The notes under the pieces: model-generated
Told to the model about the DNA's origin: nothing
The model's input: the letters and a program-made list of their open reading frames with translations, nothing else
Database searches by the model: none
Part shown: positions 5,722-12,355 of the stretch, piece after piece
Numbering within the stretch: the stretch's first letter is position 1
How the letters are laid out: the number at the start of each line of letters is the position of its first letter
NCBI GenBank assembly: GCA_042408925.1
Contig: JBHOQO010000094.1
Span: 1-22,650, forward strand
Direction: 5' to 3'
From: BPIH01 sp042408925
Lineage (GTDB): Bacteria > Chloroflexota > Limnocylindria > Limnocylindrales > CSP1-4
DNA: 22,650 nucleotides
Translations under genes and position numbers: made by a program

Positions 5722-7092
5722 ATGACGACCGAGACCGCGACCCCGACCGCCCCCGCCCCGACCGGCGCGCGGTCGATGATGGCCTCGGTCGCCGACGCCG
5801 ATGACGGCTCCACCGCCGCTGCCCCCGGCGCCCCTCGGATCGTCGGGCTGCGCTGCCGAAACTGTCGCCGGCCCGAGGCGCTCGGCCCCTCGTACGTCTG
5901 TCCCGCCTGCTTCGGCCCCCTGGAAGTCGAATACGACCTCGCCGTGGCCGGGTCGACCCTGACCCGGAGCGCCGTCGCCGCTCGGCCGCCCGGCATCTGG
6001 CGCTACCTCGAACTCCTGCCCGTCGACGCCGTCCCGCGGCGGGGCCTTGCCGTCGGTTCGACCCCCCTCGTCGAGGCGACCCGCCTCGGCCCCGAGCTCG
6101 GTGTCGGCCGGCTCTGGCTGAAGGACGACACCCGCAACCCGACGCTCTCGTTCAAGGACCGGCCGGTTGCCGTCGCCGCCGCCCGGGCCGTCGAGTTCGG
6201 CTTCGAGGTTCTCGCCTGCGCCTCGACCGGCAATCTCGCCGGTGCCGTCGCCGCCGCCGCGGCCGCCCTCGGGCTCCGAGCCTACGTCTTCGTCCCCGCC
6301 GACCTCGAGCCGGCGAAGATCGACCACGCCCTCGCCTACGGGGCGACGGTCGTCCCCATCGAGGGGACGTACGACGAGATCAACCGCCTGAGCCTCGAAG
6401 TCGCCGACGAGGAGGGCTGGGCCTTCGTCAACGTCAACCTCCGGCCCTACTACGCCGAAGGGAGCAAGACCCTCGCCTTCGAGATCGCCGAAGGGCTCGG
6501 CTGGCGGCTCCCCGACGTGATCGTGGCCCCGATCGCGTCGGGCGCCCTCTTCACCAAGGTCGCCCGCGGGATCGAGGAGCTCGTCGCCCTCGGTCTCGTC
6601 GAGCCGCGCCCGGTCCGCTTCGTCGGTGCCCAGCCGGCCGGCTGCGCCCCGGTGGCGACGGCGTTCGCCACCGAAGCCGACGTCGTCGCCCCGGTCCGGA
6701 CGCCCGAGACGATCGTCCGCTCCCTCGCCATCGGCTCGCCGGCCGACGGCCTCTACGCCCTCGAGCTCGCCCGATCGAGCCGGGGCTCCATCGAGGCCGT
6801 CCCCGACGAGGCGACGGCGGCCGCGATCCGCCGGCTGGCGGCGACCGAGGGGATCTTCGCCGAGACCGCCGGGGGAGTGACGATCGCGGCGGTCGAGCAG
6901 GCCCGTCGTTCCGGCGTCATCGGCCCCGACGACGAGGTTGTCGCCCTCGTGACCGGGAACGGCGTGAAGACCCCCGACGCCCGAACCTTCGGTCTCGAAC
7001 CGCAGCCGGCCGGTCCCGGGGAGCCGGGGCTCGCCCCGCCGATCCGCCCGACGTACGCCGCCTTCGAGGCCTGGTACCGGGGCGGCCGATAG
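5722..7092 (+). CDS. Threonine-synthase-like PLP enzyme under SAM control (possible O-phosphohomoserine sulfhydrylase)
   Basis: 456 residues from ATG 5722, preceded by AAGGAG (6-nt spacing). An upstream in-frame start at 5614 is rejected because it lies in the riboswitch leader. After a ~40-residue low-complexity N-terminus comes a four-Cys zinc ribbon (C45, C48, C60, C63), as in many bacterial ThrC-family proteins. The fold-type II PLP core follows: the Schiff-base Lys is K145 in LSFKDRPVAVAAARA, with CASTGNLAGAVAAAA as the phosphate-binding Asn loop and VTGNGVKTP near the C-terminus. ThrC converts O-phosphohomoserine to threonine. Here the SAM-I riboswitch and an adjacent CysO-like sulfur carrier suggest the enzyme instead joins sulfur to an activated homoserine to make homocysteine, or does so in addition. 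That role is inference; plain threonine synthase remains possible. Confidence 0.9.
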   Translation: MTTETATPTAPAPTGARSMMASVADADDGSTAAAPGAPRIVGLRCRNCRRPEALGPSYVCPACFGPLEVEYDLAVAGSTLTRSAVAARPPGIWRYLELLPVDAVPRRGLAVGSTPLVEATRLGPELGVGRLWLKDDTRNPTLSFKDRPVAVAAARAVEFGFEVLACASTGNLAGAVAAAAAALGLRAYVFVPADLEPAKIDHALAYGATVVPIEGTYDEINRLSLEVADEEGWAFVNVNLRPYYAEGSKTLAFEIAEGLGWRLPDVIVAPIASGALFTKVARGIEELVALGLVEPRPVRFVGAQPAGCAPVATAFATEADVVAPVRTPETIVRSLAIGSPADGLYALELARSSRGSIEAVPDEATAAAIRRLAATEGIFAETAGGVTIAAVEQARRSGVIGPDDEVVALVTGNGVKTPDARTFGLEPQPAGPGEPGLAPPIRPTYAAFEAWYRGGR

Positions 7093-7151
7093 GCGCTTCC
7101 CCGGTCCGCGCCGACACCTTCGATCCCCGACGTGAGCGTGGAGTTCGCTGC

Positions 7152-7427
7152 ATGAGCACGGTTCGCATCCCACCCGTCCTCCGCTCGGCCACGGGCGGCG
7201 CGAAGCAGGTCGAGGTGACGGGCTCGACCGTCGGCGAGGCGCTCGAGGCCCTCGTCGGCTCGTACCCGAGCCTCCGGGCCCAGCTCTTCGGTCCCGACGG
7301 GCAGCTCAACCGCTTCGTCAACGTCTACGTCAACGACACCGACGTTCGGCATCTCGAGGACACGGCGACCCCGATCGGGGAGCGGGACACGATCGTGATC
7401 CTGCCGGCCATGGCCGGCGGGCGATAG
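7152..7427 (+). CDS. cysO: CysO-like MoaD/ThiS-family sulfur carrier protein
   Basis: 91 residues with a beta-grasp fold. RIPPVLRSATGGAKQVEV at the start, LNRFVNVYVNDTDVRHL in the middle and TIVILPAMAGG at the end closely follow the mycobacterial CysO pattern (RFVN-YVND-DVR, ILPA-AGG). The functional Gly-Gly is followed by one extra Arg. Sulfur carriers act as C-terminal thiocarboxylates, so the Arg would have to be removed before adenylation. ATG 7152 has GTGGAG 8 nt upstream. The gene lies 59 bp after the ThrC-like gene on the same strand and presumably in the same SAM-controlled transcript. In mycobacteria CysO partners CysM and the JAMM protease Mec; neither is visible here. Confidence 0.9.
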   Translation: MSTVRIPPVLRSATGGAKQVEVTGSTVGEALEALVGSYPSLRAQLFGPDGQLNRFVNVYVNDTDVRHLEDTATPIGERDTIVILPAMAGGR

Positions 7428-7464
7428 GCGGCCCGACGGGGAGACCGAACGGGCCCGCGGCGCG

Positions 7465-8694
7465 CTAGAACGCCGCCCGGAGGATCCCGGCGATCTCCTC
7501 GTCGGTGAGGACGATCGGGTTCGTCCGCATGCTCGAGCCGCGGGAGCGCTCGACGATCCAGCCGATGTCGGCCTCCCGGAGCCCGACGTCGCGGAGGCGC
7601 GGCAGCCCGAGCCGGGCTGCCCAGTCGGCGAGGAGATCGGGGAGCGCGGCGATGGCCGCCGCATCGTCGAGGCTCGGGTCGGCGAGGAGGAGCCGGGCGA
7701 TCCGGGCGTAGCGGGCGAGGGCCGGCGAGCCCGGCGCCCGCTCGGCGAGGGCGCGGAGGTTCGTCCGGGTCGCCTCGGCGAGGAGGATCCCGCAGCCGGT
7801 CCCGTGACCGACCCCCGTGATCGCGCCGAGGGGAGCCACGATCCCGTGGACGGCCCCGAGGCCGGCCTGGGCGAGGCAGATCCCCGAGGCGAGGGCCGCG
7901 AAGGCCATCCGCTCGCGGAGCGGCGCCGACGCCTCGGGCGGGGCCCCGTCGCGGACGGCCGCGTGCCAGGCGAGGAGGCCCTCCCGGGTCGCCTCGAGCC
8001 CGGCGAGGGCGAGGCCGTCGGTGAAGGCGCCGGCCCCCGTCGAGACGTACGACTCGATGAGCTGGGTGACCGCGTCCATTCCGTTCCCGGCGATCGTCGA
8101 CGGCGCCAGGCCGACGAGGAGATCCGGGTCGACGAGAGCGAGCCGGGCGACGAGGCGCTCGTCGCGGAACGAGCGCTTGAAGCCGTCCCGGCCCGGCCGG
8201 GTGATGACGGCGTTGCGGGTCGCCTCCGAGCCTGTGCCGGCGGTCGTCGGCACGGCAACGAAGGGGACGACAGGGCCCTGGTAGGGGATGCCCCGGCCGA
8301 CGCCCTCGAGGTGGTCGAGGATCGAGGTCCCGGTTCGGAGGAGCCCCGCGATCGCCTTGGCGGCGTCGAGGGCGCTCCCGCCGCCGATCCCGACGACGAC
8401 CTCGATCTCGGCTGTGCGGAACCGGGTGACGGTGTCGTCGACGAGGTCCGGCGAGGGTTCGCCCTCGACGACGACCCGCTCGACCTCGGCGCCGAGCTCG
8501 GCGAGGCGATCGACGAGGCGACCGAGGCGCCCGCTCGCCTCGAGGGAGCGGCGGCCGGTGACGAGGAGGACCCGGCGGCCGAGCTCGGCGACCCGCTCCG
8601 GGAGATCGTCGAAGCGACCGCGCCCGAACTCGATGATCGGGATCCGACCGACCCGGAACCGGCCGGCGTCCCAGACCGGGGCCCCGCTCGTCAC
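7465..8694 (-). CDS. Iron-containing alcohol dehydrogenase family protein
   Basis: 409 residues from GTG 8694, overlapping the stop of the upstream ABM gene (GTGA), so the two are coupled. The nucleotide-binding half shows GIGGGSALDAAKAIA and VPFVAVPTTAGTGSEAT, classic for the Fe-ADH superfamily. The metal site is NGMDAVTQLIESY followed by AVHGIVAPLGAITGVGHG. Asp and the two later His ligands align with FucO Asp196, His263 and His277, but the second ligand (His200) is Gln, and the usual extra His (FucO His267) is Ala. A Gln here is seen in some Fe-ADH subgroups as far as I recall, so metal use or reaction may differ from fermentative alcohol dehydrogenases. Substrate unknown; the partner ABM protein and divergent SIS enzyme hint at sugar or aldehyde metabolism. 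Confidence 0.93.
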   Translation of the reverse strand: MTSGAPVWDAGRFRVGRIPIIEFGRGRFDDLPERVAELGRRVLLVTGRRSLEASGRLGRLVDRLAELGAEVERVVVEGEPSPDLVDDTVTRFRTAEIEVVVGIGGGSALDAAKAIAGLLRTGTSILDHLEGVGRGIPYQGPVVPFVAVPTTAGTGSEATRNAVITRPGRDGFKRSFRDERLVARLALVDPDLLVGLAPSTIAGNGMDAVTQLIESYVSTGAGAFTDGLALAGLEATREGLLAWHAAVRDGAPPEASAPLRERMAFAALASGICLAQAGLGAVHGIVAPLGAITGVGHGTGCGILLAEATRTNLRALAERAPGSPALARYARIARLLLADPSLDDAAAIAALPDLLADWAARLGLPRLRDVGLREADIGWIVERSRGSSMRTNPIVLTDEEIAGILRAAF

Positions 8695-8996
8695 CGCCCG
8701 GGGACCTCGGGGAAGAGCCCGACGTAGCGGTCGCCGCGGCGGGGCTCGGCCATCCAGGGCTCGACCGTTGCGCGCCATTCGAGGTAGTGCTCGGTCGTCT
8801 TGTGGGCGGCTGCGGCCTCGGCGTCGAGGTACGCCTCGTAGAGGATGAAGCGGGTCGGGTCGTCGGCCGACTGGAGGACGTCGAAGCGGACGTTGCCGGG
8901 CTCGCGGACCGAGGCTTCGTGGTTGGCCCGGGTCGCGGCGATGAACTCGGCGAGGTGCTCCGGTTTCACGTGAACGTGGACGAGGGTGACGTGCAT
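8691..8996 (-). CDS. Antibiotic biosynthesis monooxygenase (ABM) domain protein, LsrG-like
   Basis: 101 residues from ATG 8996 with a weak GCGAGG ribosome site. The whole protein is one ABM ferredoxin-like domain: MHVTLVHVHVKPEHLAEFIAATRANHEASVREPGN-type start, RFDVLQSADDPTRFILYEAY, HKTTEHYLEW, and a PRRGDRYVGLFP end. The NHE-S-REPGN and FDVLQS-DDPTRF patterns are close to LsrG, which isomerises phospho-AI-2, but the same pattern occurs in many ABM proteins of unknown function. It is the first gene of a two-gene operon with the iron-type alcohol dehydrogenase and starts 147 bp from the divergent SIS gene. Likely a small dimeric enzyme acting on an oxidised sugar-like or quinone substrate. Confidence 0.88.
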   Translation of the reverse strand: MHVTLVHVHVKPEHLAEFIAATRANHEASVREPGNVRFDVLQSADDPTRFILYEAYLDAEAAAAHKTTEHYLEWRATVEPWMAEPRRGDRYVGLFPEVPGR

Positions 8997-9131
8997 GGCT
9001 CGAACCTCGCGTTGGCGGACGGCTGCGGGGCCGATCCGGCGGCCCCGGCCGATGCCGATTCTCGGACATCCGGGCCGGCCCGGTTGCCGGCGGGCGGATG
9101 GCGAGGAGCGCCGACTCGGGCGGCCATCGAC

Positions 9132-9137
9132 GACAAT
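9132..9137 (+). promoter_or_regulatory. -10 box for the SIS gene (leaderless type)
   Basis: GACAAT lies 6 nt before ATG 9144, with no ribosome site, so the message is predicted to start at the ATG. It sits in the 147-bp divergent region between the ABM gene and the SIS gene. Confidence 0.4.
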
Positions 9138-9143
9138 GGTCGC

Positions 9144-10193
9144 ATGCACCTTCGAGACGAGATCCACGAGCAACCGACCGTCGTCGCCCGCCTCCTCGAG
9201 CAGGGCACTGCTCTCGTCGACCCCGTCGCCATGCACGTCCGGCGGGCGGGGGTCGAGCACGTCGTCATCGCCGCCCGCGGCACCTCCGACCATGCCGCCA
9301 TGTACGCCCAGTACCTGTGGGGCGTCCGGAACGGCTTGACCGTCGCCCTCGCCGCCCCGTCGATCGTGACCCTCTACGGGGCCGCGCCCCGCTTCGGGCG
9401 GTGCCTCGTCGTCGGGATCAGTCAGTCGGGGGCGTCGCCGGACGTCGTCGCCGTCGTCGCCGCGGCTCGGGCTCAGGGTGCCCCGACCCTCGCCATCACG
9501 AACACCCCGGGATCGCCGCTCGCCGAGGCGGCCGAGCACGTCATCGACCTGGGAGCGGGGGTCGAGCGGGCGATCGCCGCCACGAAGACGTACACCGCCG
9601 AGCTCACCGTCGTCGCCCTCCTCTCGGCGGCGCTCCTCGACGACGCGGCAGCCCGCCGGGCGGCCGAGGCCGACCTCGCCGCCGTGCCTGCCGCCCTCGA
9701 GCGTGCCCTCGCGGCCGAACCGGCGGCTGAGGCCGTCGCCGCCGACATGGCCGGAGCTGACCGAGCCATCGTCCTCGGCCGCGGCCTCGAGTACGCGACG
9801 GCCCGGGAGTGGGCGCTCAAGATCAAGGAGCTGGCGAACCTCTTCGCCGACCCGTACTCGGCGGCCGACTTCCAGCACGGACCGGTCGCCCTCATCGAGC
9901 CGGGCGTGCCGGTCCTCGCCGTCGCCCCGTCGGGGGCGATCGCGGCGGGGATGGTCGAGCTCCTCCGCCGCCTCCGGGACGAGCACGGGGCGGAGATCGC
10001 CGTCCTCTCCGACGACCCGGCGATCCGGGCGCTCGGCCGCTGGGCGATCCCGATCCCGGATGGGGTCGCCGAGTGGGTCCGGCCGATCGCCTCGATCGTC
10101 CCGGCCCAGCTCCACGCCCTGGCCCTCACCCTCGCCCGGGGCCTCGATCCGGAGCGCCCGCGGGGCCTGCGGAAGGTGACCCGGACGGTGTAG
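9144..10193 (+). CDS. Two-domain SIS sugar-phosphate isomerase/deaminase (GlmS-C / NagB-II / FrlB-like)
   Basis: 349 residues with two SIS domains and no glutaminase domain, unlike full GlmS (~600 residues). Domain 1: VVIAARGTSDHAAMYAQYL (about 34-52) and VVGISQSGASPDVVAVV (about 90-106). KTYTAELTVVALL follows. Domain 2: IVLGRGLEYATAREWALKIKELA (about 209-231) and the DFQHGPVALIE loop (about 242-252), where GlmS-type enzymes carry E-x-KHGP-type residues. The fold fits glucosamine-6-phosphate deaminase II, AgaS or fructoselysine-6-phosphate deglycase; the sugar is not decided by sequence. It faces the KDPG-aldolase end of the catabolic operon, separated by the palindrome-rich gap, and is divergent from ABM/ADH. 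Confidence 0.9.
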   Translation: MHLRDEIHEQPTVVARLLEQGTALVDPVAMHVRRAGVEHVVIAARGTSDHAAMYAQYLWGVRNGLTVALAAPSIVTLYGAAPRFGRCLVVGISQSGASPDVVAVVAAARAQGAPTLAITNTPGSPLAEAAEHVIDLGAGVERAIAATKTYTAELTVVALLSAALLDDAAARRAAEADLAAVPAALERALAAEPAAEAVAADMAGADRAIVLGRGLEYATAREWALKIKELANLFADPYSAADFQHGPVALIEPGVPVLAVAPSGAIAAGMVELLRRLRDEHGAEIAVLSDDPAIRALGRWAIPIPDGVAEWVRPIASIVPAQLHALALTLARGLDPERPRGLRKVTRTV

Positions 10194-10258
10194 GGGTGCG
10201 GCGGGAGGGCGGTCGCCCGGGGCGCGGCGGCTCGCTCTTCCGCGGCGCATTTTCCGCT

Positions 10259-10484
10259 GTACTCGCCCCACGAGTACGCCGCGGGCCGACGGGGTCGAAA
10301 CTTCTCGGATACTCGCACGGCGAGTGAGCTGGCGAACCCATCTCCCGATCTACTCACCGGGCGAGTAGCGTGGAAGATCCGAGGGCCCGGGGCGCCGTTC
10401 GGCCAGCTCGGCCGAGCTCGGGGAAGCGGCACCGAGGGTGGAAAACCGCCGCCCGATTCGGCGGTTCACTCCTGGGGTGAGTAA
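10259..10484. repeat. Four related palindromes (TACTCRCC..GGYGAGTA type)
   Basis: GTACTCG-CCCCA-CGAGTAC (10259-10277), ACTCGC-ACG-GCGAGT (10311-10325), CTACTCACCGGGCGAGTAG (10350-10368) and TTCACTCCTGGGGTGAGTAA (10465-10484) share one dyad, roughly ACTCRCC-N-GGYGAGT. They fill the 400-bp gap between the converging SIS gene and aldolase operon, in which I see no gene. Repeated operators normally sit at promoters, so their position at 3' ends is odd; they may mark a promoter of an unseen RNA or a binding array. Confidence 0.7.
10440..10466 (-). terminator. Possible terminator of the aldolase operon
   Basis: AACCGCC (10444-10450) and GGCGGTT (10460-10466) form a 7-bp hairpin with a 9-nt loop. 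Read on the minus strand it is followed by TTCC, giving a short T-run (GGCGGTTTTC). It lies about 130 bp past the aldolase stop. Weak T-tract. Confidence 0.35.
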
Positions 10485-10592
10485 ACGAGAAGAACCGCCG
10501 CACCGATGGGCGGCCCCGCGCCGAGAGCGGCCTCCACCGCTCGCGGCGATGACGCTCGGGGCGACAACGTCCCTCCGCGGGGCGTCGTCTCG

Positions 10593-11255
10593 TCAAACCC
10601 CCAGGCTGCCGACGGCCGCTGCGGCCGCCGCCGCCCGCCGTGCGACCTCGGCCGGGTCGCCGGCCCCGGTCAGCCACGACCCGAGCCCGACGGCGAGCGC
10701 CCCCGCCCGCAGGAACTCGGCGGCGTTCTCGACCGTGACCCCGCCGGTCGGCACGATCGGAATCTCCGGGAAGGGGCCCCGGAAGTCGCGTATGAAGGCC
10801 GGCCCAACGGCCGAGGCCGGGAAGAGCTTCACCGCCGCCGCCCCGGCCCGCCAGGCAGTAAGGATCTCGGTCGGGGTGAAGGCGCCGGGCAGGATCGGAA
10901 CGCCCCGGTCGGCCGCCCACCGGACGAGGGCGACGTCGAGGTGCGGGGTGACGAGGAAGCGGGCGCCCGCGTCGAGCGCCGCCTCCGCTTCGGGGATCGA
11001 AAGAACCGTCCCGGCCCCGATGAGGAGCCGCTCGCCGAGGGGCCCGGCGGCGAGGAGGCGGATCGATTCGACCGCCCCCGGGCTGTTCAGCGTCACCTCG
11101 AAGGCCCGAATCCCGTTCGCGGCGAGCGCCTCGGCGATCGCCGGTACCGTCGCCGGGGCGAGGCGGCGGGCGATGGCGATGACCCGGCCCTCGACGATCG
11201 CTGCCGGGAGGGCGGGGCGGGTGGTGGCCGGCTCGGTCTGGAGATCGGGCATCAT
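10593..11255 (-). CDS. KDPG/KDPGal-type aldolase
   Basis: 220 residues; ATG codons at 11255 and 11252 are both possible, with GGGAGG just upstream overlapping the previous stop. Class I aldolase of the KDPG family: FEVTLNSP holds the catalytic Glu (E53) and AVKLFPAS the Schiff-base Lys (K143). TPHLD, LPGAFTPTEI and PTGGVTVENAAEF are all family motifs. In Eda the position four after the Glu is Arg; here it is Asn in an LNSP motif, which resembles 2-dehydro-3-deoxy-6-phosphogalactonate aldolase (DgoA, EIPLNSP). The enzyme would split a 2-keto-3-deoxy sugar-acid phosphate into pyruvate and an aldehyde. It is the last gene of the GntR operon and gives the best clue that the pathway ends in a sugar acid. 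Confidence 0.92.
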   Translation of the reverse strand: MMPDLQTEPATTRPALPAAIVEGRVIAIARRLAPATVPAIAEALAANGIRAFEVTLNSPGAVESIRLLAAGPLGERLLIGAGTVLSIPEAEAALDAGARFLVTPHLDVALVRWAADRGVPILPGAFTPTEILTAWRAGAAAVKLFPASAVGPAFIRDFRGPFPEIPIVPTGGVTVENAAEFLRAGALAVGLGSWLTGAGDPAEVARRAAAAAAAVGSLGV

Positions 11256-11264
11256 CGTGCCTCC

Positions 11265-12338
11265 CTACGCGGTCCGGGCTCCTCGGACGAGGTCGCGCCC
11301 GGCGACGAGAGCCCGGAGCTTCGCCGTCGCCGCCCAGCGGGCCGTCTGACTGAAGCCGCAGTCGGGGACGAGGGAGAGGCGGGCCTCCGGCACACCGGCC
11401 ACCAGGACCCGCTCGATCCGCTCGGCGACGTCGTCCGCGGTCTCGAGGTAGTAGCTCTTCACGTCGACGACCCCGACGGCAAGATCGAAACTCCCCGCCA
11501 GATCGGGCAGGATCTCCAGCTCGGCGAGCTCCCGGTTCGCGAACTCCAAGACTAGCTCGTCGGCCCGGAAGCGGCGAAGCTGGTCGAGGACCGGACGGTA
11601 CGTCCGCTTCGCGAGCGGCCGACCGACGTAGTTGCCGAAGCAGAGGTGGACGCCGAGCCGAAGCCCCGGCCGACCGGCGATCCCCGCCACGGTCCGGTTG
11701 AACAGGTCGGCGAAATCGACCGGCGCGTCGGGGTGGATTGCCGGCGAGGGTTCGTCGATCTGGACGAAGGTTGCCCCGGCGGCGGCGAGGGCGTCGAGCT
11801 CGGCGGCGAGGATCGGGACGAAGGCCTCGGCCGCAGCGGCGCGGTCGCGGTAGACCTCGCCCGGGCCGGTCCGGAGGCGACCGGAGAGGGTGAAGGGGCC
11901 CGGGATCGTCACCTTGAGCGGCCGGCTCGCCCGACCCACCGCGAAGCGGTACTCGTCGACGACCCCGAGCCCGGCCGGTGCCGCGATCGGCTCGACGACC
12001 TCGAAGCGGTGCTGCTGGTCGTGCCCGGCGGGCCCCCAGCGGCGCTCGGGCGGGAGCGGTCGGACGCCCGTCAGGTGGCGGTAGAACTCGGCGGTGAAGA
12101 AGCCCGCCCGGCGCATCTCCCCGTCCGAGACGACGTCGATCCCGGCCCGCTCCTGCTCGAGGATGGCGATGGCGACGGCGTCGTCGAGGAGCTCGGTGAG
12201 ATCGGCCGGCCCGCCCTCCCCGCGCTCGATCGCTGCGAGGGCGGCCTCCATCCAGCCCGGGTGGGCGTGGGAGCCGACGACGGAGGTCGTCAGGTGGCCG
12301 CCGAGCCGGGGCGCTCGCTCGTTCGCTCGATCGGTCAT
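11265..12338 (-). CDS. Cobalamin-independent methionine synthase-like protein (MetE C-terminal/core domain)
   Basis: 357 residues from ATG 12338 behind GGAGGAG. A longer in-frame extension upstream overlaps the phosphotriesterase gene and is rejected. The protein is a single Meth_synt_2 TIM barrel without the MetE N-terminal half. Opening TTSVVGSHAHPGW, SDGEMRR, FVQIDEPS and the probable zinc ligands H231 and C233 (HLCFGN), E265 (LVLEF) and C327 (PDCGFSQTARW) are all present. Full MetE uses methyl-tetrahydropteroylglutamate. Short core forms are known, including one from Dehalococcoides that uses methylcobalamin (as I recall), and relatives include epoxyalkane:CoM transferase. Inside a sugar-acid-like operon its job may be methyl or thiol transfer to a pathway intermediate rather than methionine synthesis; this is inference. 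Confidence 0.88.
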   Translation of the reverse strand: MTDRANERAPRLGGHLTTSVVGSHAHPGWMEAALAAIERGEGGPADLTELLDDAVAIAILEQERAGIDVVSDGEMRRAGFFTAEFYRHLTGVRPLPPERRWGPAGHDQQHRFEVVEPIAAPAGLGVVDEYRFAVGRASRPLKVTIPGPFTLSGRLRTGPGEVYRDRAAAAEAFVPILAAELDALAAAGATFVQIDEPSPAIHPDAPVDFADLFNRTVAGIAGRPGLRLGVHLCFGNYVGRPLAKRTYRPVLDQLRRFRADELVLEFANRELAELEILPDLAGSFDLAVGVVDVKSYYLETADDVAERIERVLVAGVPEARLSLVPDCGFSQTARWAATAKLRALVAGRDLVRGARTA

Positions 12339-12355
12339 CGGTAGGCTCCTCCGCT

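Noticed and set aside
5203..7173. 656-codon minus-strand open frame
   Set aside because: It is antisense to the riboswitch, ThrC-like and CysO-like genes, with the Gly/Asp/Arg-rich composition expected of GC-rich shadows.
7428..7464. GGCCCG..CGGGCC hairpin between CysO-like and ADH genes as terminator
   Set aside because: Only 6 bp with a long loop and no T-tract; such matches are frequent by chance at this GC content.
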